Shown here: one piece after another, positions 9,134 through 17,467 of the stretch
Layout of the letters: every line of letters begins with the position of its first letter
Numbering within the stretch: the stretch's first letter is position 1
Assembly: GCF_003568845.1 (NCBI RefSeq)
Contig: NZ_CP030126.1
Coordinates: forward strand, 782,501-846,500
DNA length: 64,000 nucleotides
Direction of reading: 5' to 3'
Source of the DNA: Indioceanicola profundi
Lineage (GTDB): Bacteria; Pseudomonadota; Alphaproteobacteria; Azospirillales; Azospirillaceae
Notes under the pieces: model-generated
The model's input: the letters and a program-made list of their open reading frames with translations, nothing else
Told to the model about the DNA's origin: nothing
Databases searched by the model: none
Made by a program: the position numbers and the translations under genes

Positions 9134-10489
9134 ATGACCCGCCAGACCCTATCCGCCGCCGCCGCACTCGCACTTCTGTTGCTGGGCGGGACCGCCTGTG
9201 CCGCACCGCCGGCGGAGGTCGCCACCGTGCGGCCGGCGCTGGAGACCGGGCCCGGCATGCCGGACACGGCGGAGGATGGCGATGCGGACGATCCCGCCGT
9301 CTGGCTGCATCCGACCGATCCGGCGAAAAGCCTGGTCATCACGGCCGTGAAGGATGCCGGCCTGCGGGTCTACGACCTTCAGGGCCGGCTGGTGCAACGG
9401 ATCGATCCGGCGCCTGCCGGGGCGGATGGGCTGGCCGGACGCTACAACAATGTGGACGTGGCCTATGGGCTGGCGCTGCCGGGCGGCGGCGCCATGGATG
9501 TGGCGGTGGCCAGTGACCGCGGCCGCGACCGCATCATGGTCTGGCGGATCGATCCGGCGGCGCAGGGTGTTCCGCTCACCGACGTCACCGATCCGGAGCA
9601 GCCGCAGGTGTTCCCCACCCGGCGCGCCGCGGACGGGTCGGGAGAGGTGCCGAATCCCGCAACGGACCAGCACAGCGCTTATGGCCTGACCACTTGGAAG
9701 GGGCCGGACGGGCACCGCGCCATTGTGGCCCAGCGCAACGAAGCGCGGCTGGTGGAACACCGGCTGGTGGTCAATGCCGACGGAACGGTCGGCCATGAAC
9801 GGCTGCGCCACTGGGACTTCCCCTACAGTCACCGCGGCCAGGACCTGACCATCGAAAGCGAAACCGATCCCGCCCTGGACTGGGCGGCCCAGTTCGAGGG
9901 GCTGGCGGTGGACCAGGAGCGCGGCATGCTGTTCGCCGGGCAGGAGGATGTCGGCCTCTGGCGCATCGACCTGACAACCGGCAAGGCGGACGACAAGCCG
10001 TTCTATGAGACCCGCGGCTCGGCCAAGAGCTCCTTCAACGTGGAGGAAAGCCGGGTGGTGCGGGATGTGGAGGGGCTCACGCTCTATTACGGGCCGGACG
10101 GAAGCGGCTATCTGCTCGCCTCCAGCCAGGGCGATGCCCATGGGGACGAGAAGGCGCCCGATCCGTCCGGGCTGGACGATACCTTCGCCGTGTTCGAGCG
10201 GGGCGGGGAGAACCGCTATCTCGGCTCCTTCCGCATCGTCGCTGCCGACGGCGTGGACGGCGTGCAGGAGTGTGACGGGGCCGAGGTGGTGAGCTTCGGG
10301 CTGCCGGGCTTCCCGAACGGGCTGCTGGTGGTTCAGGACGGCTATAATGACGACCTGAACGACATGTCCGGAGAGCCCTCGGCCACCAACTTCAAATATG
10401 TGGACTGGCAGGCGGTCGCCGGTAGCTTCAAGGAGCCGCTGATGGTCACGCCGGGCGCTTGGGACCCGCGAAAGGGCGCGGCACGCTGA
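9134..10489 (+). CDS. Beta-propeller phytase (3-phytase)
   Basis: Releases phosphate from myo-inositol hexakisphosphate using calcium, in the periplasm or outside the cell. The 451-residue precursor has a signal peptide with a lipobox-like LLLLGGTAC near residue 20, so it may be a lipoprotein. Family blocks are all present: DADDPAVWLHP, TAVKDAGLRVYDL, GRYNNVDVAYG, FEGLAVD with AGQEDVGLW, and DVEGLTLYY with YLLASSQGD; these hold the calcium and phosphate ligands of the six-bladed propeller. The ATG at 9134 has AGGAAAG upstream and is preferred to the ATG at 9110 that overlaps the receptor stop. A terminator follows at 10516-10551. Confidence 0.94.
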   Translation: MTRQTLSAAAALALLLLGGTACAAPPAEVATVRPALETGPGMPDTAEDGDADDPAVWLHPTDPAKSLVITAVKDAGLRVYDLQGRLVQRIDPAPAGADGLAGRYNNVDVAYGLALPGGGAMDVAVASDRGRDRIMVWRIDPAAQGVPLTDVTDPEQPQVFPTRRAADGSGEVPNPATDQHSAYGLTTWKGPDGHRAIVAQRNEARLVEHRLVVNADGTVGHERLRHWDFPYSHRGQDLTIESETDPALDWAAQFEGLAVDQERGMLFAGQEDVGLWRIDLTTGKADDKPFYETRGSAKSSFNVEESRVVRDVEGLTLYYGPDGSGYLLASSQGDAHGDEKAPDPSGLDDTFAVFERGGENRYLGSFRIVAADGVDGVQECDGAEVVSFGLPGFPNGLLVVQDGYNDDLNDMSGEPSATNFKYVDWQAVAGSFKEPLMVTPGAWDPRKGAAR

Positions 10490-10515
10490 CCCGACAGGCG
10501 GAAGCTCGGAACCAG

Positions 10516-10551
10516 GGGCGGGAGCGGCGGCGGGCCGCTTCCGCCCTTTTT
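10516..10551 (+). terminator. Rho-independent terminator after the phytase
   Basis: A 13-pair stem (10516-10528 with 10534-10546, one G-U pair) ends in TTTTT. It closes the receptor-phytase unit. Confidence 0.87.
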
Positions 10552-10614
10552 GTTTCCGGCATGTTCGTGCCGCCATTGATCACAGGTGAAGAGCAGCGGC
10601 CGACATGAGCGGAT

Positions 10615-10640
10615 GGAACCCGGCGAGCGGATTTCCGGTT
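10615..10640 (+). promoter_or_regulatory. Weak EcfG-like promoter before the 25-residue peptide gene
   Basis: GGAAC at 10615-10619, 17 bases, then GGTT at 10637-10640. The general-stress consensus is GGAAC-N16/17-CGTT, so the -10 element has one mismatch. Low confidence. Confidence 0.25.
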
Positions 10641-10708
10641 CTTCTAACACCCGCACCCTGGGCGATCGGCGCCGACTGGACCGGGATAACAAAAGGGAGT
10701 CAATCAAC

Positions 10709-10786
10709 ATGGGGCGTAGCATCTTCTACATCATCGGCGTGGTCGTGGTGGTGGTCGTCATCCTGTCGCTGCTTGGCGTCGTCTGA
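10709..10786 (+). CDS. 25-residue single-pass membrane peptide
   Basis: Tiny open frame starting MGRSIFYIIG and continuing as one hydrophobic helix of mostly valine and leucine to the C-terminus (ILSLLGVV). AAAAGGGAG lies eight bases upstream of the ATG. Very short MxRSIFYIIG-type membrane peptides are, from memory, repeatedly annotated in Rhodospirillales and Rhizobiales, which supports it as a real gene. It sits alone between the phytase terminator and the PHA-system gene. Role unknown; a stress-linked membrane peptide is a guess based on the possible EcfG site upstream. Confidence 0.7.
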   Translation: MGRSIFYIIGVVVVVVVILSLLGVV

Positions 10787-10826
10787 CATCCGCCAGGAAA
10801 TCGCTTTCGGGGAAGGGAGCAGGGGC

Positions 10827-11159
10827 ATGGCCGTAGGCAGGCCGGTAACCGTCACCATCCCGCACCAGTTGGGCCGGGCGGAAGCTCGGCGTCGGCTGGA
10901 AGGGGCGGCGGGGCAGATCCGCTCCCAACTCTCCGGCATCGCAACGGTCGAGGATGAACAGTGGGTCGGCGACACGCTGACCTTCCGTATCACCGCAATG
11001 GCCCAGAGCGTTTCTGGCCGCATCGACGTGATGGAGGAGCAGGTCGCTGTGGAGGTCCGGCTCCCCTGGATGCTGGCCATGCTGGCGGAAAAGCTGAAAG
11101 GCAAGATCAGCCGGCAGGGAAGCGTTCTTCTTGAGGATAAGCGGCCCGACCGGGCCTGA
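10827..11159 (+). CDS. Polyhydroxyalkanoic-acid system family protein
   Basis: A 110-residue protein resembling the PHA-system family (TIGR02610-like), small proteins found with or near polyester granule genes. Recognisable points are the opening VTVTIPHQLGRAEARRRLE, the central LTFRITAMAQSVSGRIDV and the helical end LPWMLAMLAEKLKGKI. No signal peptide or membrane segment is present. The ATG at 10827 follows GGGAGCAGGGGC. No PHA synthase or phasin is in the window, so a direct role in polyester storage is not shown. Confidence 0.8.
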   Translation: MAVGRPVTVTIPHQLGRAEARRRLEGAAGQIRSQLSGIATVEDEQWVGDTLTFRITAMAQSVSGRIDVMEEQVAVEVRLPWMLAMLAEKLKGKISRQGSVLLEDKRPDRA

Positions 11160-11192
11160 TCCGGGACAAGATAGTCGGGCAGACTTGCCACA

Positions 11193-11822
11193 ATGCCGGT
11201 CGCGGGCGATCATCGCCGCATGGACGACCCCTCAGCTCAGATCACCGATCTTTACCAGCGGCATGCCCGTGAATGGGATTCAGACCGGGGCCGAAGCCTG
11301 TTCGAAAAGGACTGGCTGGACCGGTTCCTGTCCGGTCTGCCGCCGGGCGGGAGCATTCTCGATCTTGGCTGCGGTTCGGCCGAGCCCATGGCCCGCTATA
11401 TCATCGGACAAGGCTTCCGGGTGACGGGCGTGGATGCCGCGCCAAGCCTGATCGACCTGTGCAAGAGCCGGTTTTCCGATCAGGAATGGATCGTCGGCGA
11501 CATGCGGAGCCTGTCACTGGGACGGAGCTTCGACGGCATCCTGGCCTGGGACAGCTTCTTCCATCTCCGCCACGAAGATCAGCGGAGGATGTTCGACATC
11601 TTCCGCCGACATGCGCAGCCCTCGACCGTACTGATGTTCACCAGCGGCCCGTCCCACGGGGAGGCTATCGGAACCTACCGGGGCGAGCCCTTGTACCACG
11701 CCAGCCTTGATCCGGAGGAATATCGCCGGCTCCTCGCGGAGCACGGGTTCAGCGTGGCGGAGCATGTCGTCGAGGACCCGGATTGCGGCGGCCACACGAT
11801 CTGGCTCGCGCGCTCCCGGTAG
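11193..11822 (+). CDS. Class I SAM-dependent methyltransferase, substrate unknown
   Basis: Soluble methyltransferase of 209 residues with a clear SAM-binding motif I (ILDLGCGSAEPMARY), the acidic end of strand 2 (VTGVDAA), and a later FDGILAWDSFFHL motif IV region, as in Methyltransf_11/25 proteins. The C-terminal part (EEYRRLLAEHGFSVAEHV) is the usual last helix-strand pair. Neither the ATG at 11193 nor the in-frame ATG at 11220 has a clear ribosome site, so the start is uncertain. It ends convergently with RNase J, 32 bases apart. Confidence 0.82.
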   Translation: MPVAGDHRRMDDPSAQITDLYQRHAREWDSDRGRSLFEKDWLDRFLSGLPPGGSILDLGCGSAEPMARYIIGQGFRVTGVDAAPSLIDLCKSRFSDQEWIVGDMRSLSLGRSFDGILAWDSFFHLRHEDQRRMFDIFRRHAQPSTVLMFTSGPSHGEAIGTYRGEPLYHASLDPEEYRRLLAEHGFSVAEHVVEDPDCGGHTIWLARSR

Positions 11823-11854
11823 ATCACTGGGGTAGGGGAAGGAGGCGACGGCGC

Positions 11855-13393
11855 TCAGGCCGTCGCCGTCTTGGCCCGGTAGGGCACCCGGTTGCCGTTC
11901 TCGTCGTTCGAGAGATGCAGCTTCGGGGCATCCACACGGCCCAGCACGCGCGCACCACCCTGTGCAAGCCGGATCACCTCCGCCTCTTCCGAGACGATGG
12001 CGGCCTCCACCCCGGCCCCGCGGGCCAGACGGGCATGGGCCGTCAGATGCATTTCCGTGCCGTGGACCGGCATGGCGAAGCGGGGACGAACCAGGCTGTA
12101 CAGCTCCCGCAGCTCGTTCGCCCCTGGATGGCCGGAGACGTGGAGCGGGAAGCCGTCAATGGTGTCGGCGCCCATCAGCACCTCCACCCCGCGGGCGCGG
12201 AGTGCGGAGCAGACCTTCTCCACCGCCTCCTCGTTGCCGGGGATGACGCGGGTGGAGAGAACCACCGTGTCGCCCCGCCCGAAGCTGGGAAGGCGGCGGT
12301 CACCGCGTGCCAGCTTGGCAAGGGCGGCATTCTCCTCACCCTGGCCGCCGGTGCAGACCAGGGCCGTCTGCGCCCGGTCCAGACCGCGGAGGTGGGACGG
12401 CTCGGCCAGGAACTCCGGAACATCGTCCAGCAGACCCAGACCGCGCGCATTCTCCTGCGAATTACGCATGGAGCGGCCGGTGATCGCGACGTGGCGGCCG
12501 GATGCCGTCGCCGCCACCGCGGCCGACGCCATGCGGGCCACGTTGGTGGAGAAGCAGCAGATCGCGACCTGACCCTTGCGGCTGGCGAAGAGGCGCATGA
12601 ACGCCTCCCGCACCATCGCTTCGGAGGTGATCTCCAGATCTTTGTGCGCGTTGGTGCTGTCACACACCATCGCCAGGACGCCGGCGTCGCCGATCTCCCG
12701 CAGAGCGTCGAAATCCGTCGGCTCCCCGACCATGGGGGCCGGGTCGAACTTCCAGTCGCCGGTGTGCAGCACCGTACCGGCCTCGGTCCCGATGGCGAGG
12801 GCCACGGGTTCCGGCACCGAGTGCGTCATCCGCACGGAGCGGATCTTGAACGGCCCGATCTCGAAGCTGCCGCCGACCGGGTAGCTGTTCAGCTCCACCT
12901 CGTCCAGCGTGCTGGCTTCCTCCAGCCGCCGCTCAAGGGCGCGGCAGGCGAAGGGGGTCGCCCAGATCGGGCAGTTGATGGCATAGGGCCACAGGCGGTC
13001 GATCGCGCCGATATGATCTTCGTGCGCGTGGGTGACCACAAGGCCCAGAAGCTTGTCGGCGATGGGCGCCAGGAAGGCCGGGTCGGGAACGATGGCGTCC
13101 ACGCCCTCCATCTCCTCCTCGGGGAAGGACATGCCGGCATCCACCAGCAGCCAGGCGCCATCGTGCCCGTACAAGGTCCAGTTCATGCCGATGCGGCCCA
13201 GACCGCCCAACGGCACGACAAGCACTTCGCCGCGCGTCGGCACTGGCCAACGCATTCCGAAGTCGGTGTATCTGTGAAGGGGAACGACGGTGGCCCCCTG
13301 GGCGGCCTCGTCGCGATCTCGATCCGCGCTGGCCCGGCCTCCGGGCGTCGCGGCAGCGTCTTGGAAAGAGACGCGGATTTGTTCGTCTGTCAT
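11855..13393 (-). CDS. rnj: Ribonuclease J, C-terminally short
   Basis: Metallo-beta-lactamase/beta-CASP ribonuclease that processes and degrades RNA from the 5' end and internally. Zinc motif 2, THAHEDHIGAI, gives His122, His124, Asp126 and His127; the beta-CASP part has CDSTNAH, CTGGQGE and HVSGHPGANEL, and PVHGTEMH near the end. The protein has 512 residues from the ATG at 13391-13393 and stops about 35 residues after the VIRLA strand, where typical RNase J (about 550) carries a further C-terminal domain used for dimer contacts. The alternative ATG at 13253-13255 would remove a 46-residue N-terminal extension and place the start where family members usually begin. A -10-like element ends only ten bases before the first ATG. 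Confidence 0.88.
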   Translation of the reverse strand: MTDEQIRVSFQDAAATPGGRASADRDRDEAAQGATVVPLHRYTDFGMRWPVPTRGEVLVVPLGGLGRIGMNWTLYGHDGAWLLVDAGMSFPEEEMEGVDAIVPDPAFLAPIADKLLGLVVTHAHEDHIGAIDRLWPYAINCPIWATPFACRALERRLEEASTLDEVELNSYPVGGSFEIGPFKIRSVRMTHSVPEPVALAIGTEAGTVLHTGDWKFDPAPMVGEPTDFDALREIGDAGVLAMVCDSTNAHKDLEITSEAMVREAFMRLFASRKGQVAICCFSTNVARMASAAVAATASGRHVAITGRSMRNSQENARGLGLLDDVPEFLAEPSHLRGLDRAQTALVCTGGQGEENAALAKLARGDRRLPSFGRGDTVVLSTRVIPGNEEAVEKVCSALRARGVEVLMGADTIDGFPLHVSGHPGANELRELYSLVRPRFAMPVHGTEMHLTAHARLARGAGVEAAIVSEEAEVIRLAQGGARVLGRVDAPKLHLSNDENGNRVPYRAKTATA

Positions 13394-13403
13394 TCGTAAC
13401 AGA

Positions 13404-13432
13404 CATATAGCCCGCACAGACGCTTATCACAA
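13404..13432 (-). promoter_or_regulatory. rnj: Candidate rnj promoter
   Basis: On the minus strand TTGTGA (13427-13432) and TATATG (13404-13409) are 17 bases apart. Transcription would begin around 13397, leaving almost no leader before the first ATG, or a 140-base leader before the ATG at 13255. Confidence 0.5.
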
Positions 13433-13616
13433 GCCGCAAGCTCTGCTGAAAATGCATTGCCGCCCGTTTGCGTGCGGTGCCGCTCCCTCGAAATACCGAC
13501 GCCCTTCACGATAGGGGCTAACCACCATGTTCCTGGGAAATGAGGGCCGGGAAGGTCGCCCGGCGCTGCGGAACGTTTATGTTCATGTGCGCCCTTGCCC
13601 TAAGACCGGAGGCTTC

Positions 13617-14885
13617 ATGCCGGACAGCCTGTATCCAGCCGCCAACCCTCCTGCCTTGGCCGAGCGCCTTGCGCAGGTGCGGGCCCGCAGCCTGGCCCTG
13701 GCCGAAGGTCTGTCACCGGAGGACATGGTGGTCCAGTCCATGCCGGATGCCAGCCCGGTGAAATGGCATCTGGCCCATACGACATGGTTCTTCGAGACCT
13801 TCGTGCTCGGCCCCCAGGCGGGGCAGCCGCCGCTCCGGCCGGAGTGGGGATATCTGTTCAATTCCTATTACGAGGCTGCGGGTCCCCGCCATCCACGCCC
13901 TCGACGCGGTCTGCTGACCCGCCCGCCAGTGGCGGAGGTGCTGGAGTGGCGTTCCCTGGTGGACCGGCGGCTCATGGATTTCCTGGCGCAGGACCCGTCC
14001 GCCGAAGCGCAGGCCCTGATCGAACTCGGCCTGAACCATGAGCAGCAGCATCAGGAACTGATCCTGACCGACCTGAAGCACCTTCTGTCCGGCAACAGCC
14101 TTATGCCGGCCTACCGGGAACGGCCGGAGCAGGAGCCGTCGCCGGCGCCGCCGCTGGGCTGGGCGGAGCATCCCGGCGGGCTGGCGGAGATCGGCTGGGA
14201 CGGAAAGGGATTCGCCTTCGACAATGAGGGCCCGCGGCACAAGGTCTGGCTGGAGCCCTTCGCCATCGCCGACCGGCCGGTGACCTGCGGCGAGTGGCTG
14301 GCCTTCATGGCCGACGGCGGTTACCGCGATCCATCCCTGTGGCTGTCGGACGGCTGGGCCGCGGTTCGGGCGGAAGGCTGGGAGGCGCCGGCCTATTGGC
14401 GGCGGGATGAGGATGGCGGCTGGGTTCAGTTCACCCTGGCGGGGGAGCGGCCGGTGAACCAGGCCGAACCGGTGGCCCATGTGAGCCTGTACGAGGCGGA
14501 CGCCTTCGCCCGCTGGGCCTCCGCGCAATGGACGGGCGCCCGCCTTCCCACTGAAGCGGAGTGGGAAATGACGGTCGGCGGACGCAAGCCCACCGGCGGC
14601 TTTGCCGATGCATGGCGTTTCCACCCCCAGCCGCTCACCGGTCCCTCCTGGTGGGGGGAGGTCTGGGAATGGACCGGCTCCGCTTATCTGGCCTATCCCG
14701 GCTTCCGCCCGGCCGAAGGGGCGGTGGGGGAATATAATGGCAAGTTCATGAGCGGGCAGATGGTGCTGCGCGGCGGGTCCTGCGCCACGCCCGAAGGGCA
14801 TGTCCGCCCAACCTATCGGAACTTCTTCCCGCCAGCGGCGCGCTGGCAGTTCAGCGGCCTGCGACTGGCCCGCGACCTGGAATAG
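13617..14885 (+). CDS. egtB: EgtB, ergothioneine sulfoxide synthase
   Basis: Iron-dependent enzyme that joins a thiol donor to hercynine with oxygen, the C-S bond step of ergothioneine synthesis in the cytoplasm. The 422 residues hold an N-terminal DinB-like domain with the iron ligands His51 (KWHLAH) and the HxxxHxE motif at His141, His145 and Glu147, then a C-terminal formylglycine-generating-enzyme-type domain (LPTEAEWE, WEWTGSAY, LRGGSCATPEGHVRPTYRN). The ATG at 13617 has GGAGG five bases upstream. It is 13 bases ahead of egtD, making an egtBD operon. No egtA is present, so whether cysteine or gamma-glutamylcysteine is the donor is open. Confidence 0.94.
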   Translation: MPDSLYPAANPPALAERLAQVRARSLALAEGLSPEDMVVQSMPDASPVKWHLAHTTWFFETFVLGPQAGQPPLRPEWGYLFNSYYEAAGPRHPRPRRGLLTRPPVAEVLEWRSLVDRRLMDFLAQDPSAEAQALIELGLNHEQQHQELILTDLKHLLSGNSLMPAYRERPEQEPSPAPPLGWAEHPGGLAEIGWDGKGFAFDNEGPRHKVWLEPFAIADRPVTCGEWLAFMADGGYRDPSLWLSDGWAAVRAEGWEAPAYWRRDEDGGWVQFTLAGERPVNQAEPVAHVSLYEADAFARWASAQWTGARLPTEAEWEMTVGGRKPTGGFADAWRFHPQPLTGPSWWGEVWEWTGSAYLAYPGFRPAEGAVGEYNGKFMSGQMVLRGGSCATPEGHVRPTYRNFFPPAARWQFSGLRLARDLE

Positions 14886-14898
14886 GGAGCCTTACCGC

Positions 14899-15891
14899 AT
14901 GTCCGCAGCTACCCGCCCGCCGGCCGCCCGGTCCGCCTTCATGGACCTCGCGCCGGAGGTGGAGAACTTCCGCGATGCCGTGCTGGCGGGACTGTCCCGC
15001 CGGCCCAGGGCGGTGCCGGCCAAGTTCTTCTATGACGCCGAAGGGTCGCGCCTGTTCGACCGGATCACCGAACTGCCAGAGTACTATCCGACACGCACCG
15101 AAATCGGCATCCTTGATCGTTACGGACCCGAAATGGCTGACATGTTCGGCGCCGGGGTGCAGCTCGTCGAGCTCGGAAGCGGGTCGTCAGTGAAGGTGCG
15201 GCTGCTGCTGGACCGGCTGACCGCGCCGGCCGGCTATGTCGGGATCGACATCAGCCGCGACCATCTCCGCGAAGCCTGTGAGCGGCTGGCCGAGGACCAT
15301 CCCGGCCTGGAGGTTCTGGCGCTCTGCGCCGATTATATGGGGGAGGTGGCGGTGCCCCCGCCCTCCAGCGGGCTGCCGCGGCGGCGCGTCGCATTCTTCC
15401 CCGGCTCTACCATCGGAAATCTGACGCCGGGGGAGGCGGAGGCGTTCCTGGCGCGCTGGCGGACTTGGCTGGCCGACGACGATGTTCCTGGCGGGATGCT
15501 CGTGGGGGTGGACCTGAAGAAGGACCCCGACATCCTCCACGCCGCCTATAATGACGCGGCCGGAGTAACGGCGGCGTTCAACCTGAACCTTCTGGCCCGG
15601 ATCAACCGTGAGCTGGAGGGTACGTTCGACCTCTCCGCCTTCCGGCACAGGGCGTTCTACAACGCGGAGAAGGGGCGGATTGAAATGCATCTGGAATCGG
15701 CGCGCGATCAGATCGCCATGGTGGCCGGCCGCCGCTTCGCCTTCACGGCGGGAGAGACCATCCACACCGAGAACTCGTACAAGTACGACCTGCCGGAGTT
15801 CCAGGCCCTGGCCGTCCGCGCCGGATTCACGCCAGCTCGGGTCTGGACCGACGAGGACAGGCTTTTCAGCGTCCATTGGCTTGAGGCCTGA
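14899..15891 (+). CDS. egtD: EgtD, L-histidine N-alpha-methyltransferase
   Basis: Trimethylates histidine to hercynine using S-adenosylmethionine, the first step of ergothioneine synthesis. The 330-residue length and the opening VPAKFFYDAEGSRLFDRI, LPEYYPTRTE are diagnostic of the family; VELGSGSSVK forms the SAM site, FFPGSTIGN and GVDLKKD follow, and the C-terminus has HTENSYKY, the block that holds histidine-binding residues. The start at 14899 follows AATAGGGAG. Co-directional and nearly contiguous with egtB. Ergothioneine protects against oxidative stress. Confidence 0.95.
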   Translation: MSAATRPPAARSAFMDLAPEVENFRDAVLAGLSRRPRAVPAKFFYDAEGSRLFDRITELPEYYPTRTEIGILDRYGPEMADMFGAGVQLVELGSGSSVKVRLLLDRLTAPAGYVGIDISRDHLREACERLAEDHPGLEVLALCADYMGEVAVPPPSSGLPRRRVAFFPGSTIGNLTPGEAEAFLARWRTWLADDDVPGGMLVGVDLKKDPDILHAAYNDAAGVTAAFNLNLLARINRELEGTFDLSAFRHRAFYNAEKGRIEMHLESARDQIAMVAGRRFAFTAGETIHTENSYKYDLPEFQALAVRAGFTPARVWTDEDRLFSVHWLEA

Positions 15892-16001
15892 GCGCGCTGC
15901 GCATAGAAAAGCCCTACCCCGCAATTTCCGGCCCAACATTCGCCCACTTTCCAGGTGAGGTGATGTGATAGGAATCCGGATCGGAAAGATGGGGGGAGGT
16001 C

Positions 16002-17396
16002 ATGGCGCCAACGCTGGCGGGTCGGCAGGATGCGCGCCTGGAACAGGCCTTCCTGCGCGAGCAGCGCGACGGTATCCGGATGGCGACCTTCGCCCGGCTG
16101 ATCACCCTTGGCGTGATCCTGGGCTGGGTCCTGGTCATCGACGTCAACCATGAGAACCTTGAAGGCTATCTGGTCGCAGCACTGCTGGCCTTGTCCGGTC
16201 TTGCCATGTGGGGCGTCAGCCGCATGCCCTTCTACCGCACCTGGCATCTGTACCTGTTCGTGTTGCTGGACCATGCGCTGGTCGCCTACGCGTTCTCCAC
16301 GCCCTGGATGATCGGCGGGGATGCGGTGCCGCTGGCGATGAATGTGCGCACCGTCTGGTTCGCCTTCTTCTTCATCTTCATCGCCGGCGCGGCCATCACC
16401 CAGACGCCCAGCGTGGTGGTGTGGAGCGGGGTGTCGGCCGCCATCTGCTGGTCGGCCGTGGTGCTGAAGGCGCTGGCACAGCCGGACAGCTTTGCCGTCG
16501 GCAACAAGGTCCTGCTCGACAATCCCAGTCTGGAGATGTTCCTGAGCGTCACGCTGGACCCGCATTATGTCGATCTGACCGGCTGGATCAGCCAGGTCCT
16601 GTTCATGATCCTGGTGTCGCTGACCCTGGCGGCGGCGGTGGGGCGGTCGCGCCGGTTGGTCGTCCGGCAGATCGCGACCGAGCGGGAGCGGGCGAACCTG
16701 GCCCGCTATTTCTCCCCCGACGTGGTGGATCGTCTCGCCTCCAAGGACAGCCCGCTGGCCCAGCCGACCCAGCGGCCGGTCGCCATCCTGTTCGCCGACA
16801 TCGTGGGCTTCACGGCGCTCTGCGAGAATGCGCGGCCGCAAGAGGTGATCGAACTGCTGAGCGAGTTCCGTCAGCGCATGGAAACGGCGGTGTTCGAAAA
16901 CCAGGGAACGGTGGACAAATATATCGGCGACTGCGTCATGGCCACCTTCGGCCTGCTCTCCGCGACGCCCGGCGACGCCGCCGCGGCCTTGTCCTGCGCC
17001 CGCGACATGCTGGACAGCGTGGATGAGTGGAACCGGGAACGCGCGGCGCAGGGGCTGCCTGCCGTGGATCTGGGCATCGGGGTGCATTACGGGCCGGTGA
17101 CGGTGGGCGATATCGGCGGAGACCGACGGGTGGAGTTCACGGTGGTGGGCGACACGGTCAATGTCGCCAGCCGCCTGATGAGCCTGACCCGCCAGTTGGA
17201 GGCGCATCTCGTCATCTCCCACGATCTGGTGGAGGCGGCGAAGATCACCCTGGACGGGCAGGTGCTGGCGGATTTCGAGCGGGCGGACCCGATGACCCTG
17301 CGCGGGCGGGAAGGGGCCGTGGCCGTGTGGTACCACCGGCGCGGCGCCATGCCGGGCGCGCAGGAGCCGGGGATCGTGCTGGGCGCGGCCGAGTAG
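16002..17396 (+). CDS. Membrane-bound class III adenylate cyclase
   Basis: Likely makes cAMP from ATP, sensing a signal through its membrane domain. The 464-residue protein has about six transmembrane segments in residues 25-230, then a cyclase homology domain at about 255-430. Metal-binding aspartates lie in FADIVGFTALCE and DKYIGDCVM; the lysine in DKYIGD and the block VVGDTVNVASRL fit adenine rather than guanine specificity. The start has GGGGGAGG just upstream. No HAMP or cAMP-binding regulator is adjacent. A shared promoter with the following VWA gene is possible (71-base gap) but not shown. Confidence 0.88.
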   Translation: MAPTLAGRQDARLEQAFLREQRDGIRMATFARLITLGVILGWVLVIDVNHENLEGYLVAALLALSGLAMWGVSRMPFYRTWHLYLFVLLDHALVAYAFSTPWMIGGDAVPLAMNVRTVWFAFFFIFIAGAAITQTPSVVVWSGVSAAICWSAVVLKALAQPDSFAVGNKVLLDNPSLEMFLSVTLDPHYVDLTGWISQVLFMILVSLTLAAAVGRSRRLVVRQIATERERANLARYFSPDVVDRLASKDSPLAQPTQRPVAILFADIVGFTALCENARPQEVIELLSEFRQRMETAVFENQGTVDKYIGDCVMATFGLLSATPGDAAAALSCARDMLDSVDEWNRERAAQGLPAVDLGIGVHYGPVTVGDIGGDRRVEFTVVGDTVNVASRLMSLTRQLEAHLVISHDLVEAAKITLDGQVLADFERADPMTLRGREGAVAVWYHRRGAMPGAQEPGIVLGAAE

Positions 17397-17467
17397 GCGG
17401 CCCGCCCTTCAACGGGGGCGACTTCCTCTGTTAAGCTCCCGGACCTCTTCGCGGAACGGGACGCACG

